From positions 62,001-126,000 of the forward strand of contig BSBK01001870.1 in assembly GCA_027943335.1 (NCBI GenBank): a stretch of DNA of 64,000 nucleotides, in the 5' to 3' direction. Below, piece after piece: positions 46,228 through 58,548 of this stretch; the stretch's first letter is position 1; each line of letters begins with the position of its first letter. Under the pieces are notes generated by a model that was not told the DNA's origin, searched no databases, and saw only the letters and a program-made list of their open reading frames with translations. The stretch comes from Chamaecyparis obtusa. Lineage: Eukaryota > Streptophyta > Pinopsida > Cupressales > Cupressaceae. The position numbers were made by a program, and so were the translations under genes.

Positions 46228-47445
46228 TGTTGGGATTGTGGAAAGGTGAGTTACTAAGAGGGGAGGGGTGAATCAGTAACCCTAAAAAAATTTATAATCA
46301 ATCCTCAAGATAATATCCTTCATTAACCAACTGTCATATTCATAACAACCATTCATTCATGAACATAACTGAAATGTAAAATACTTCTAATCTATCAAAT
46401 AAGAATTCATGAAACTTCATACATTTGACACAAATAGTTTAGTATCATAGAAACCCTTGTTAGAAGGTAAAACCTGTGGTGGGGATGAAACCCACAAAGC
46501 TTCACTAACGGCAATAATAAAGTTGCCTATTAAAGCATAAAAATTTGATCACTTTTTGATGATCTTACCATGTTAGGAGTAACATATAAGATCAGTTAAG
46601 ATCTACCTTATTAGAGGATTTTGCAACACTCATTAAGTGTGCACTCAATTAAGAGATTTACAATGAGACGGTTAAGTCTACTCTGTTAAGATATTTTCTA
46701 TGCTACAATTGTTAGAAAGTAATAGCATAAATCATCTTGATGTTGCAACTTACTTTGCATAATATTAGATCTGCTTATCCCTTGTCTGAATTCACCTTTC
46801 TATGATAGATATCTCCTTCAAATACTTCTTGGTAGCCTATGTTCTACTTTTGATATAATCCTTAATTCTCATTCAATACGTAGCATCATAACCCTTTTTG
46901 ATCTTCATATGTCTCTTGTAGGCGGCTACTTGTCATCTGTATATTGCAATCTGACATCTTGGCAATTCCTAAATCATAACAATTTAGACCTAATTAGGGT
47001 TATGGAAATTTCTAGAAAATATTTGATTAACAATCCAAATGAATAACCTAATTCAAAATTGCATAGGGATCATCACCAATCCATTTTAATTCTCTAATAA
47101 ATCTTTATCTAGCTCGGTAAAAATGATTTTCCTTGTTTTCAGTGTCATTACAAAATTTTATGTTGATCCTACATTGTTCGATAAATATTGTATCTCTACC
47201 TTGATAAAATACTGATGTTTGATAATCAGGTATACTAATTAACATTGTACTCAGTGTCCTTGATAATCATCTAGCTTGATGTAGATGCTCGGTCAAGTCT
47301 GTGCTCGATTCTCATATCATTCTCCTTATTGTTCTACTCAGTTACTATACTTGGTACTTTGATTGACCTGTCTTATTTTCTTTTCTTTACTGAATATATA
47401 TGTGGCACTAATGACAACACTTAATGCAATATGGTGTAATACACA
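46228..47445 (-). repeat. Two-ORF element 5' LTR
   Basis: About 1.2 kb, intact copy of the LTR split at 21260-21554/39386-40330. On the minus strand it ends ATCCCAACA; the start is near TGTGTATTACACC. Confidence 0.85.
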
Positions 47446-48299
47446 CATCTCTACCTTTAGCTTGTATCCCTCATTTTTCATAAAAATACCCCAAATGGTT
47501 GTGAAAATGGAAAATTTATCTGAAAAATAGCAAGCTCTAAGAACACTATAGACTCACTTCCTACAACTTCTTTAACCTTTTTAATTATTTACAAGAATTA
47601 TGCCCTACCATAAAAACAAAAACTTATCTAGTTCCTATCTTTTAGCACAATTATCTCAATAAAGCTCATTATAGGCTAGATATACCGTAGAGGACATCAT
47701 TACTTGGAATGGAAGTAAAATTAGTACCATGAGAAAGTTCAAAAATTTAAAGAAAGGTCACATCAAGCACACACACTATATGTAAACTATTACTTCAGCT
47801 TGGGTTTGCAAGATTTGGAATTAAAAAGTGACATGTTGGCATGTAGTTTCAAAAAGTAGTGATGCAGATGACATTACACATGTGTACCTCCCCCCCCACC
47901 TAAAGTTTGACAAGTGTCCACACATGTTATTTTAAATTTTGTAGGATATTCAGATGGAATTTTCTATGTGAAACATGCATATGAATAAAGAAGTATTTAA
48001 ATAAATGTATCTAATGGAATAAATACACCAAATGCTAAGTGCATACTTGGAATGTATAATCAATGCAGGTATCCTCTCATCATGAAAGTTGGTTGCACAT
48101 TGAACAATTAAACTAGTTAGAAAGTGAAATGAAATGAATTTGAAGTAATTGTGGAAGAGAAGTGTAATGAGATGAAAAGGTGGTGCATTTATTAATGGAG
48201 AAGTGCACTTGCACAAGAGGTGGAAATATTTATTATGGTTGCATGCATTGAGTTGACTAGGTAGAAGGTGGGACAAGAAGTCCACTTTCTGCAGCTATA
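47446..48299 (-). other. Probable 3' end of Gypsy-C with polypurine tract
   Basis: The minus strand shows GGTGGGGGGGGAGG (47887-47900), a good polypurine tract downstream of the integrase end at 48300. The 440 bp beyond it would then be the start of the Gypsy-C 3' LTR, cut by the two-ORF element. No matching second LTR is in the window, so this is an inference. A 111-codon frame (48285-47950) looks accidental. Confidence 0.45.
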
Positions 48300-48794
48300 G
48301 AAATATCAGAACTATGAGCTATATTAAATTGCTATAGGAACTTCTCCTTAGAAGCTAGTTTAAGATAAAGATTTAGCCGATGACCATTGACTAATAATTT
48401 GAACTCTATTGGATTAATTTTTGTTAATTGTACAACTTGATTGGAAAAAACTTCTTCAATTCCATATGGTCCCAGCCATCTTGTCTATCATTTTCTCATG
48501 GTGTTCTTGTATCTAGAGTCATAAATGAGTGCCCAAACCCCTATTTTAAACTTTTTCTCCCTAATGTATTTATCATTCCATTTGATCCTTTGGTTTTGCA
48601 CAACTTTTGTTTGGTGTAGAGCTAATTTTTTTAGTTCATCTAAAGCATTTAGTTGCATGAGCCTTGCTTTATATGCTATAGTTATATCCATGTCAAGCTC
48701 AAGTATTTTTCTTAAGGTTTTATGCTCAAATTCAAGGCATCATGGTTGTTTTACCATACAATATTTCAAAACAATTGAAACCATTTGTTGTTTT
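48300..48794 (-). pseudogene. Gypsy-C integrase C-terminal part
   Basis: Resumes the integrase core at TTNGFNCFEILYGKTTMMP, then FEHKTLRKILELDMDITIAY, LDELKKLALHQTKVVQNQRI and KKFKIGVWALIYDSRYK. RWLGPYGIEEVF and VVQLTKINPIEFKLLVNGHR follow, then NIAHSSDIS. This is the gypsy integrase C-terminal domain, which binds DNA. The upstream core is at 52484-52951, separated by a 3.7-kb insertion. Stops and a frameshift are present near 48730. Confidence 0.88.
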
Positions 48795-51700
48795 TGTATA
48801 GTCCTTAAAAGTAAGAACTTAATTTGTGCTCATTTTGGGACCATTTTTTGCCTACTTTAGTGTTTTTATTATGGTAAGACCTCATATTGTGCCCTAATGC
48901 ATACCTAATTCAAATATAAGTTCTCCTCTTTTAATATTTATTTGAATCAAGGTTGGATCTCATTTTTATGCATGATTTCTCATTTTCCATCCAATCCCAT
49001 AATTAATCTCTCCACCTAGGTCCTATGCATTTATTTTTAGATTTTAGAGTCTACCCTAATATCTTGGCAACATATATTTCCTCCTCCCACTTCCTATCAC
49101 TCTCTTTGAGATCCTGGCAAAATTTGATCCTAATTTTCCTGTGACAAGTCAATTTGTCAACTTGTCCCTGGGTGCAAGTCAACTAGTTGACTTGTACTTG
49201 GGTTTTTGGGCTAAAATCTGGCTCGAAGCCTAATGCAGGGTTTTTCTTTGAGGTTGAGATTTATGGTCAGCTTGGGTTTCATTTGGACCCCAAAATGTGT
49301 ATAAAATGACATCATACCCTCTCATTTTCATCCATCCATTATCATTCCATTATTGTGCATCCATTATTCATTTATTGTGCATTCAATATTTCCAAGAGTA
49401 AGCTACCATTGTTAAGAATTCAAGAAATCAAGAATTCAAGTGCAAGGAATCCATCAAGATCCATTCAATAATTCAAGTCTTCATTCAATAAAAGGTGTTT
49501 TCTTCCATAGGTATTTCTTCTTTCCCCCATTGGAGGCTAAGTAAAGGAGTTTGACATCAAGGAAGGAGATCTATATTCAATTTTTTTTCTTCTTTCTCTT
49601 CCCCAATCCAACATTATGGATAATTACAACATATACTACATGAGGTTTCATCTTACATGATTTCCTTTTTGTTTTTGTGTTGAGACAAAGCTATTACATC
49701 AATATACTTAATCACATTTAAAGAGGTAATTGCATATAAATCTTATGATATACTTCATTGTTTAGATCAAATCTCTACCATGTGACAACATACTTTTCCT
49801 TCATTTTTTATTTTCAAGGTTGATTCCTATACAAGGGTTTGACTGAGGAAAATCCATACCCTCAACCATCTTCCCCTTATTTTCTATGTGTAGAAAAAGG
49901 TGGTAGAGTTAAAGATCTATATTTGAAAGGTATAGACATGGTCACAAGTCCTCAGAAAATTTCATCAGATTTGGAGTTTTCAGGGAACAAGTTAACTTGT
50001 CAACTTGTCCCTAGAAACTTGACTTGTCCTTACACTTTTTAGCTCAAATTTGTATAATAGATAGTTACAAGTCTTAGGTTCCCAGAGTTGGACTTACAAT
50101 AGATTTTGACATTTTGACAATAGTCAAATCCATCTTCAAAGTACCATTCCCTTTGTTGGTTCCCAAAACTACAGATTGGAAATCCAAGAGCTTTGCCAAT
50201 TTTCCTATTGGATTTCTTCAACTAGCCTTGGCCAATGAATGAGAATAATCTAATTCCCCTGCACTTTAGGCTTCACTAAACCTAGGTGGGTAAATCCTCA
50301 CCCCAAACACAAGGTGTTCTTCTATAGAGAATTTAAACTTTTTGATTTCTCAAGTTGGAAAATGTTCCTTGAGATTAATTAGAATAAGAATTCTCAGTTA
50401 TTACTTGTGTTTGATTACTTTAGTAACTTATAAATACTTGAAAAAGAATGGTATGTAAAAAATTATTATGAGTGCGAAAAATAGTATACTAGTAAATTTG
50501 ATCATATAAGGATGGAATGAAGAAACTTCAATGCTCATCCAAATGTAAAAAACATTCTTTGATAAAATACACAGTCTAATCCCTTATCCAACTAATTGGG
50601 TGAAAAGAAGTCTGGCTTTGTTTGAACACTCATGTACACTCTACAATTCAATTTCAGATTCCTTCTTCTATAACATCAAGGATAAATTTATTGTAATATT
50701 TATCTTAGTCTAAATGAATTTAATTCCTTTATAGGAAACCAATTAGACAATAAATAGTATAGACAAACCATTCATATAAAACTCTTGATATTCAAAATAA
50801 ATATTAACTTCAATTCTCTGACATCTAATAGATAAAAAGTAATCGTTAAAGCTGAAAATTATGAAGGACCAATTCGATCAAACACCATCAACTTACTTCC
50901 TCAACCTTGGAAAGGAAATGGGTTTTATTTGTATTAATAAAAAAAGTGAATACAATTGGCATGCATATCAGTTGCAATCATCTATACCTGATGTATTTTC
51001 CATTACAATATATTATCAACATTCAAAACAAAAACTGCTATGAACTATATCTATCTAGCACCGATTGTGGTATCCCATTTTATACAAAATTGATGGGATG
51101 CAAACAAGCTTCCAATCGATGCATCTATTCCTAAGTCTAACTAACCACAACTTTTACCATTAGGTACATTTTGTAAAAGAGCATATGTTATCAAGAAAAT
51201 AGTATTATCATGGGCAGATTAAGCACAACATATCGAGTATCTCATCTTCCATTTCATCTAGGATCCAACCGTCATCATTCACATGTATAGACCTCATCAT
51301 ATCAGTCTACTTTGCCTTGTCATGTTCCATCTCCAACTCAAAAAGATGACTTTTGTATGCAGCGTAACTGGTGCAATGTTCCCCTGCTGCACCCATCAAA
51401 CTTCTCAACGCATCTTTCTAATCTTCCTCCACACCTATCAAATCAAGTTGTAGTACCGGTTGAAGCTCTGGGTTTTCATTAAAAGGGTCCATGATGGTTG
51501 GTAGACCCATTCTTATGATCAAAGCTTAAACTCTTAATCATAAAATATAGATCTTGAAGTAATCCTATATCTTTTATAGAAATATTTCAAATCACTCTGT
51601 ATTAACTTTGATTCTTCAAATATTTGGAAACCTAATTGAAACTTTTCTCCTAGCCATTTCCAATTTAATGCCACACATGTTTCAAGAGGATTGTGCATGT

Positions 51701-52478
51701 AATACACATTTTTACACCTAATAAATTCTCTTGGGAATATAATTGTGTCATTAATTTGTCTTTCCATATCATAACTTAATGAGACCCTTTGCCAATCTCA
51801 TACCAATTGATCCCTCAAGCCTTAATTTCAAATCTTCTGACAGATCATCTTGGTATTCAAGATGTACATGTTGCATCATCAAATTGGCCAATTGTATATT
51901 AAAGGCATATTTATCACTATTCCGTATTCCTTCGCAATGTGGCCTATGAAATAGCAAAAAATATCTATCTCGCAATCCCTTAACTACTTGTCCATGGAAT
52001 AATGAAATTTTGCCACTTCACAACTCCTATTTTTTACCTTCACGCAGATGCAAAAAAATTTCATTTCACAGTCTCCAAATTTTTAACCTGTATAGTAGTG
52101 AAAAAGACCTTTTATACATGTTTTTAAAAGAGATATCAAGCCTTGATCTTTTTTATATTTCTCCAATTTCTGAGTGACCTTCACATGAAAATAACAAAAT
52201 CAAAAATTGGTTCAACACCCTCTATCTCATTTTAAATGCATTTTTTCCTACCCTTTTTTCTCTTGCACTTACTTTCATAGATCATATTGTCTATCATTTA
52301 ATTTATTAAATCTCTATTAAGTAATATACCCTTATTAAGTATATATCTTACATTAGAAACCATCCTCTTTTTGGTTGTGCTAATCAAATTTACTTTTTGA
52401 TGGATTTATATTCCAATGTATGAAGGATTTGGGTTATATTAGCTCTTATCTACTATCTCCTTCATTTTCTTTTGTATA
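48795..52478. mobile_element. Unclassified 3.7-kb insertion in Gypsy-C integrase
   Basis: Bounded by GTTTT at 48790-48794 and 52479-52483. Removing the insert with one GTTTT joins integrase as AYCTSYKTTNGF in frame. The insert begins TGTATAGTCC and ends CTTTTGTATA on the plus strand. I see no LTR pair or convincing terminal inverted repeat. Contents: 48803-50300 is LTR-promoter-like (GTATAAAATGACATCAT near 49299, repeated TTGTCAACTTGTCCCT at about 49156 and 49997), and 51993-51208 is a gene-like minus-strand frame. It may be a decayed LTR element with one end changed. Confidence 0.6.
51208..51993 (-). pseudogene. Unrecognised gene-like ORF in the 3.7-kb insertion
   Basis: About 260 codons in up to three frames: VKGLRDRYFLLFHRPHCEGI, YAFNIQLANLMMQHVHLEYQ, DDLSEDLKLRLEGSIGMRLA, stop, MERQINDTIIFPREFIRCKN, NPLETCVALNWKWLGEKFQL and KYFYKRYRITSRSIFYD. 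The C-terminal part is acidic: LQPVLQLDLIGVEED, LRSLMGAAGEHCTSYAAYKS, NDDGWILDEMEDEILDMLCL, with TGA at 51208. A TATAAAAGG lies about 115 bp upstream on the minus strand (52116-52108). I do not recognise a domain. Amino-acid composition and length are protein-like, unlike neighbouring random frames. Possibly an extra ORF of a retroelement or a captured gene. Confidence 0.45.
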
Positions 52479-52483
52479 GTTTT

Positions 52484-52951
52484 ATATGATGTACAATATG
52501 CCTATACTGCTTTAGGAAGTCTAGCTGCCCAATCCTTCCTATGTACAACCACTATTTTTGTTAAGATAGCCTCAATATCTCTATTTTTTATCTTTGCCTC
52601 CACATTAGCCTAAGAATGGTAAGGTTTAGACTTCCTATGCCTAATGTTGTGTTCATTCAACAAAGTTGTGACAAGGGTGGAAGTAAACTAAGCCGCTTGA
52701 TCTATTACTATCTCCCTTAGAACTCCATAAAGTGTGAAAATATATTCATAGAGAAAATCTACAACTTTTTCATCCCTTGCATGCTTCATGGATTTTACCT
52801 CTACCAGTTTATTCACATAATTAGTGCAAACCAAGATGTAAGACTTGTCATTGGATGGTGGATCAATGGGTCCTACAAAATATAGTCTCCACACGTCAAA
52901 TGGTGTTACAACCACTTGTGGGTGTAATGGAATTTTATTTGATCTAGTTGG
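52484..52951 (-). pseudogene. Gypsy-C integrase core
   Basis: The core reads YFVGPIDPPSNDKSYILVCT (first Asp changed to Tyr in the usual DFVGP), NKLVEVKSMKHARDEKVVDF and LREIVIDQAA (second Asp, IDQ). FTSTLVTTLLNEHNIRHRKS and RKDWAARLPKAV, stop, AYCTSYK follow. The QANGQVE segment with the catalytic Glu is degraded. The frame is cut on its upstream side by the deleted Tat copy at 52952 and on its downstream side by the 3.7-kb insertion. Confidence 0.88.
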
Positions 52952-54220
52952 TGTAATACCCCAAAAATGGGCTATAGGTTCATTAACCTCCTACATCATC
53001 AAATCGAATGAAATCAACATCAAAATCCTAACCTAAGGCACATATGAACATCATCGAATTCTAATTGATTATCCTAAATTATGCATCGGGGAATATTCCT
53101 AGAAATATTCCTAATTATCATAATTATCTTTAATTTAATAATTATTTGGCGATAAATCATATTTATCCTAAAGTTGATTAATTGAATATGATGAATATTT
53201 AATTAATTAATTTAATTCTACCACTTAATTATTTAATTAAATTTAATTAAATTTATTCCTAATTATTATTATTTAAATTTGACAATAAATCAAAATTCCT
53301 ATCATTAATTGATTAAATTCTTATTTAATTAATTAAAGAAAGTTATCATATTTAATGATATTATTTAATTGGAATAAAGTTTGATTTTAATAATTGATTA
53401 ACCCATAAATCAATTATTTTAATTTAAAATCAGTTAAGTTGAAAATAAATCACTTTATTTTTAAATTAATTTATAATTAAATCATGCACAATCAGAAAAG
53501 CAGGAAACTAGAAATTAAAAATCAATTTTAAAATTGAAACTCAACATCTGATGACGAGTTGAAAAAAAACAAAAAAAACTAAAGCTCCATCTTGAGATAA
53601 AAACTGCTTTTGCATGATTTTATGAATTATTTATTCTTAATTTCTTGTTAACTCAAAAATCAACCTGAGTTTATCAAGAGTGATTTATGGCTTTTTGTCA
53701 ATGCATCCTCAAAGTTCTAGATTTCTATAAAATCAAGGCTCAGCTCTTCACAAATCATCCACAGAATCCACAAAATTTGCATACTTACTCTGGAGAATTA
53801 ACATCTGAAGAATTGAAGCTTCTTGCAAATCAACAACTTTTTGTGAGATCAATCTTGTTTTCAATTCATTTTAGTTTTATTTCATATCATTGTTAGCTTA
53901 CTTTGCATATTCATAGATCAATTTCATTCTATAATAGTTTCATATCCAGATTTCTCATTCTTATTGCATAGAAAACCCAAAAATATAGATTAATTTGCAT
54001 TCATTACTTCATTGCTATCTTGCATTCAAATCCTTCATTTAGGTGTCATCAATGTCACTGGTCTCGGTCTAATCTGAGAAGATCATACTTGCACCTACTA
54101 GAAGGTGGTAAATCGTCTGGTTAGTTAAGTTTTCATTCTATTGCATGATTTTGATTTTTGCTAACCTCTAATGTTTTACTAAAGTGTTGTGTCTACAGTT
54201 AGGTACAAAATTCACACACA
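52952..54220 (+). repeat. Deleted Tat copy 5' LTR
   Basis: TGTAATACCCCAAAAATGGG to AAATTCACACACA, followed by TTTCTGGCACCCACGGTG (primer-site remnant). Confidence 0.95.
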
Positions 54221-54235
54221 TTTCTGGCACCCACG

Positions 54236-56218
54236 GTGATTTTAATAATTGACCCACTCAAGTATCTACTAAGCAAAGTTTCCCTCACAGGTAGATTAGC
54301 TAAATGGGTCATGCTCTTAAGTGAATTTGACATTGAATATGTGGAAAGAAAGGCTATCAAAGGACAGGTTATTGCTGATCAATTAGCAGATGCACCTATG
54401 ATTGATGATGCACCGATGCAAATGGAATTTCCATATTCCTCTATCATGACTCTTTCTTCTAGAGAATGGCATTTATACTTTGATGGCTCCTATTCATAGA
54501 ATGGATCAGGAGCAGGCATATTGTTCATAACTCCTCAAGGATACTCAATCCCAAAAGCATTAAAATTAAAGTTCCCTTGCACAAACAATATTGTAGAATA
54601 TGAAGCCCTTCTTAAAGGCATAAAAATAGCAATTGAATGGAGAATAACAGAATTACACATTCATGGAGACTCACAACTTGTCATCCATCAAGTCAATGAT
54701 GTGTACCAAACTAAAGATGACAAGCTCATTCCTTACAAAATAATGGTAGATGATATAAAGAAGTATTTTATATCTATCACATTTGAGCAAATACATAGAA
54801 TAGAGAATAAGGCTGTCGATGCAATGGAAATGCTATCTACTTTATTACAGTAGTCTGAAAATGAACTACGCTACGAGTTCCTAGTGGAAGCACTATCTTA
54901 TCCTACATATGATTCCCCTGAAACCCGCATGATCTGCACTGTTGTTGGTGATGATTCATCCAGATACAAAAACCTATTTTCCTATCTCCAAGACCAAATC
55001 ATTCCCGATACCTTCAACCGCCATGAAATGAGATACCTTATCCATAATGCCTCCCGATATGTCATCATTGGTCACGATTTGTACAAATAAGGTCTAGATG
55101 GTTCGCTACTTAGATGTTTAGAATGGGAAGAGTCTCAATGTGCATTAGAGGAAGTCCATGATGGTATTTGTGGGTCACACTCAAATGGTTTAACACTAGC
55201 TTGAAAACTTATTAGGGCTGGGTACTATTGGCCTGAAATGGAGAAAAAGTCTATCAAGTTTGCTAAGAACTGTCAAAAGTGCCAAGTGCATGGCAACTTA
55301 ATTCATGCTCCAGGTAGAGATCTAATTCCCTTTACTACACAATGGCCTTTTCACCAATGGGCATTTGATCTTATAGGAGCTATACATCCTCATTCTTCTA
55401 ATGGACATACCCATATAATCATAGCTACAGATTATTTTACAAAATGGGTAGAAGTAGTCCCTTTGACACAAGCAACTGGAAAGCAAATATCTATGTTCAT
55501 ATTGAACTATATCATATGTAGATATGGGATACCTCATTCCATAATCATAGACAATGGTGGACAATTCAAGAACAAGGATCTAGATGATTTATGTGCTAAA
55601 TTCAAGATTACACAACATTGGTCATCTATATACTATTGTCAAGGGAATGGACAAGCATAGGCTTCTAACAAGAATCTATTGAAAATCTTGCACCGTACAG
55701 TTAATAAAATAGGAAGAGACTAGCATCTCATGATCAATCCAGCTCTCTGGGCCTACAGAACAAGTATCAGAACACCTACTTGGGCTACACCTTTCACTTT
55801 AGTTTATGGGTCCAAAGTGGTACTACCTATTGAAGTTGAAATCCCATCACTAAGAATCAGAATGCATGGTCTAGTAACTGATGATGACTACAAAGTGTCT
55901 AGGTTGCAAGAACTTGAACTACTAGATGAGCGCAGACAAGCATCATATGATCATCTCAAAGTATATCAGAAGAGAATGTCTAGAGGTTACAACAAGAAAG
56001 TCAGACATAGAGAATTTTAGGTTGGTGATCTAGTCTTGAGGGAGAATCTTAAAAATCAATCACATAGAGAGCGCAAGGGGAAGTTTGAACCCAACTAGCT
56101 GGGTCCCTTTGTTATCACTACTACTTTTGGTTATGGTGCCTATCAACTCTCAATGATTGAAGGAGAACAACTCTGAGAACCAATCAACGTTCTCCATCTG
56201 AAGAAATTCTACACCTAA
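54236..56218 (+). pseudogene. Tat pol remnant: RNase H end, second RNase H, integrase
   Basis: Begins inside RNase H: IDPLKYLLSKVSLTGRLAKW and SEFDIEYVERKAIKGQVIAD. The second RNase H follows (REWHLYFDGSYS, stop, NNIVEYEALLKGIKIAIE, LHIHGDSQLVIHQVNDVY). Its last Asp motif reads IENKAVDAMEML. Integrase zinc region FAKNCQKCQVHGNLIHAPGR is intact; the core has HQWAFDLIGAIHPH (first Asp), IIDNGGQFKNKDLDDL (second Asp) and GNGQA, stop, ASNKN with TAG in place of GAG (Glu). Further stops occur downstream. The reading ends at 56216-56218. It cannot encode a complete enzyme set because everything upstream is deleted. Confidence 0.93.
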
Positions 56219-58532
56219 GGCATTCAATCTATGGTAAAATGTCTTGAAAAAATCATAAAAATCTAAAAAAGTCCTGAAAAAATGAAAATCTAGGTGAAAA
56301 CCTAGCAATAGGCGCCTTAATGATTCACAAAAAAAATTGAAAAAAATAAAAAAAATAAAAAGTGCCTTGGTAAAAACCTGGAAATAGGCGCCTTGGTAGC
56401 AAAAATAGAATCTCTGCCAAGATGGTTAAAACCTAGCAAATGGGCACCACTTGTTTCAAAATGCTCCATCTATTAGTGCAATCTTGGTCCTTCCCAGCTT
56501 TCAATCTTGCTTTAGTTTGTACATATCTCCCAGTTTGTTCCTGCTTTCCTATTTTTAATAAGTTAGTATGTACACCAATCAGCTCAAGCGTTTGTATCCT
56601 ATCAATGTTCCAAACTTGGGGGCAATCAATGTCATATCAGGTTACCAGTGTATCGTTAGACGTATCATATCCAGTCAAAGTCCTTTGAAGCTCCATCTGA
56701 GTCAGTTAGTCAATCTCATCTCTAGAAAGGATTTTTCATCTACAACAATGCAATCAAACATCAAACACAAACTAAAAACAATCTGTGCTTTATACATGCT
56801 TTTATCTCCTTGTATGCTTACTGATTCACATTGAGATTTTTGCATATTATGTCCTTTCGAGCTCTTTGATGATGTCCTTTATAGGATTTAGAGAGTGATG
56901 ACTGACGGCATAATATTTTATTTGTTTTCTTCTTGTATGTGAAAATCTAACAACTTTGGAAATTCTGGATTGAAATGGTGTCTGACTGTAAGAGCCTCTA
57001 TCTCGAATTGGATGGCCATGTGTACCTCAACCATTGATACCCAGAAAATTCAAGGAAGTTTGATCTAACTATTGTCTTTTTGAGTGAGTTCTTTCTCCTA
57101 CTGTGAAACGTGATCTTACCTAAGGATGTGAATGATAAAGGGTCACTACGGGTAATTCACATTGGATTTAGAATGACCTCTTGATTGTTTGATGTGTTTG
57201 AACTGCAAGGCGTATTCTGGCCATCATGACATTTATGTTTTGATGCTTATACAAATTTCTATATCAAAATGGACATAATATTCAGGTCATCCTAGCATTT
57301 ATGCCTTGATGCTTATATCTAATCCAACATTCCGAAAACAACATCAATATTCATAAATCCATGGTTTCCTAATCAGTGGGTGTTGTATTGATTCCTACGC
57401 ATACAAATTGATATTCATATGTCTATGGTTTCATAGCTAGTAGGCATTGTATTGATTTATTTGGTTACCTAAAAATTCAATGATGAGAATGACCGACACA
57501 TGATCGATGACTAGGTCCTAGGTCTTAGGTTGCATTTCATTCTACATGTTTCTTTGCATTTTTCATGTTTGCATGATCTCACATTGGCTAAACGAACTTC
57601 AAAGCTTTAACGATTCTTCAAATCACATATTCAAATCTAACAAGAGCTGAATCTCACATGAAGGTTCCTCCAACGAAACAACAAGTAGAATCCTTTTTCG
57701 GGATCAAAATCAAAATTTGAGATCGTTTATATTATTAACTACTTGCATAATCAACCTTCTATCATCACATAAATCTATAATTCAACTTAACTGATTATCT
57801 TACATCAAACTATCAAAATTTCAACTTGGTCACCCATGGTCAACTCATGGTTTAACCTAGTCAAACTTGGTCTCCAAGACCTCTAAACAATGCAGAACGC
57901 ATTCCTGAACGTGTATAACCACTTCTCAAATCAATTAACATGCTTCTAAACCATTCAACACTGACTTTTCTTGTCAGATTTTGATTTTAATCCCAAAGGG
58001 GGCATGGTATTGCACATCATTCAAATCTGTAAATCTAATTTTATCTATTAATCTTTCCTCAGTAATCAAGACAACAACCACATCTAGTTGCTGACTCATC
58101 AAAAGTCCTTGTCACTTGGGGCAAATCTATCATCACTTGGGGCATATCAGATTCATCGAGATCCATATCAATCTGGTATCCTAATCCATCTTGTAAACTA
58201 TATCAGCTCATCGGTTCATCAGTGTTATTTCCTTGGTTCTTCATAACTGAAGGGTTAAAATGTGATACCAATGTGATTCATACAAGGACAATCGAGTCTA
58301 GAATCGGTCACTCACTTCTTCGCAATCATAAGGTTCAGAATCAAGCATTTTGGCACTCACCGGTTCATTGCTGTTATAGTTAACATTATCTTTGGTCATT
58401 CAGGACCTAACATCTTCAAATCTTTCAATTGATTTCTGTCTTGGAATCGGTTCATCTTTCAAATCAGTTTCAATCTCAAACATCTTTATCATACACAGAC
58501 TATCTTTGAACCACTACGCTTTGCACAGTAAT
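56219..58532 (+). other. Deleted Tat copy 3' region
   Basis: Colinear with 32599-34110 and then with 37240-38110 of the long copy. The junction lies at about 57690, where AAGTAG is followed by TTTTTCGGGATCAAAATC. The antisense gene is absent. The three GGTGAAAACCTAG-type repeats are kept (56285-56450). The polypurine tract follows at 58533-58548. Confidence 0.85.
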
Positions 58533-58548
58533 TCAAAGAGGGGCAAAA

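Larger units (their letters stand above)
21260..47445 (-). mobile_element. Pol-less LTR element with two unusual ORFs
   Basis: Two LTR copies of about 1.2 kb lie at 46228-47445 (5') and at 21260-21554 plus 39386-40330 (3', split by the Tat element). Inside them are a primer site related to initiator tRNA-Met, a polypurine tract, and two long decayed reading frames, all on the minus strand. No aspartic protease box, reverse transcriptase (YxDD), RNase H or integrase can be seen in the 5.9-kb interior. Without the Tat insertion it is about 8.35 kb. This is the layout of a large non-autonomous LTR derivative, but with conserved-looking coding capacity. Target duplication is not clear and the outermost bases of the LTR are uncertain by several bases. 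Confidence 0.8.
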
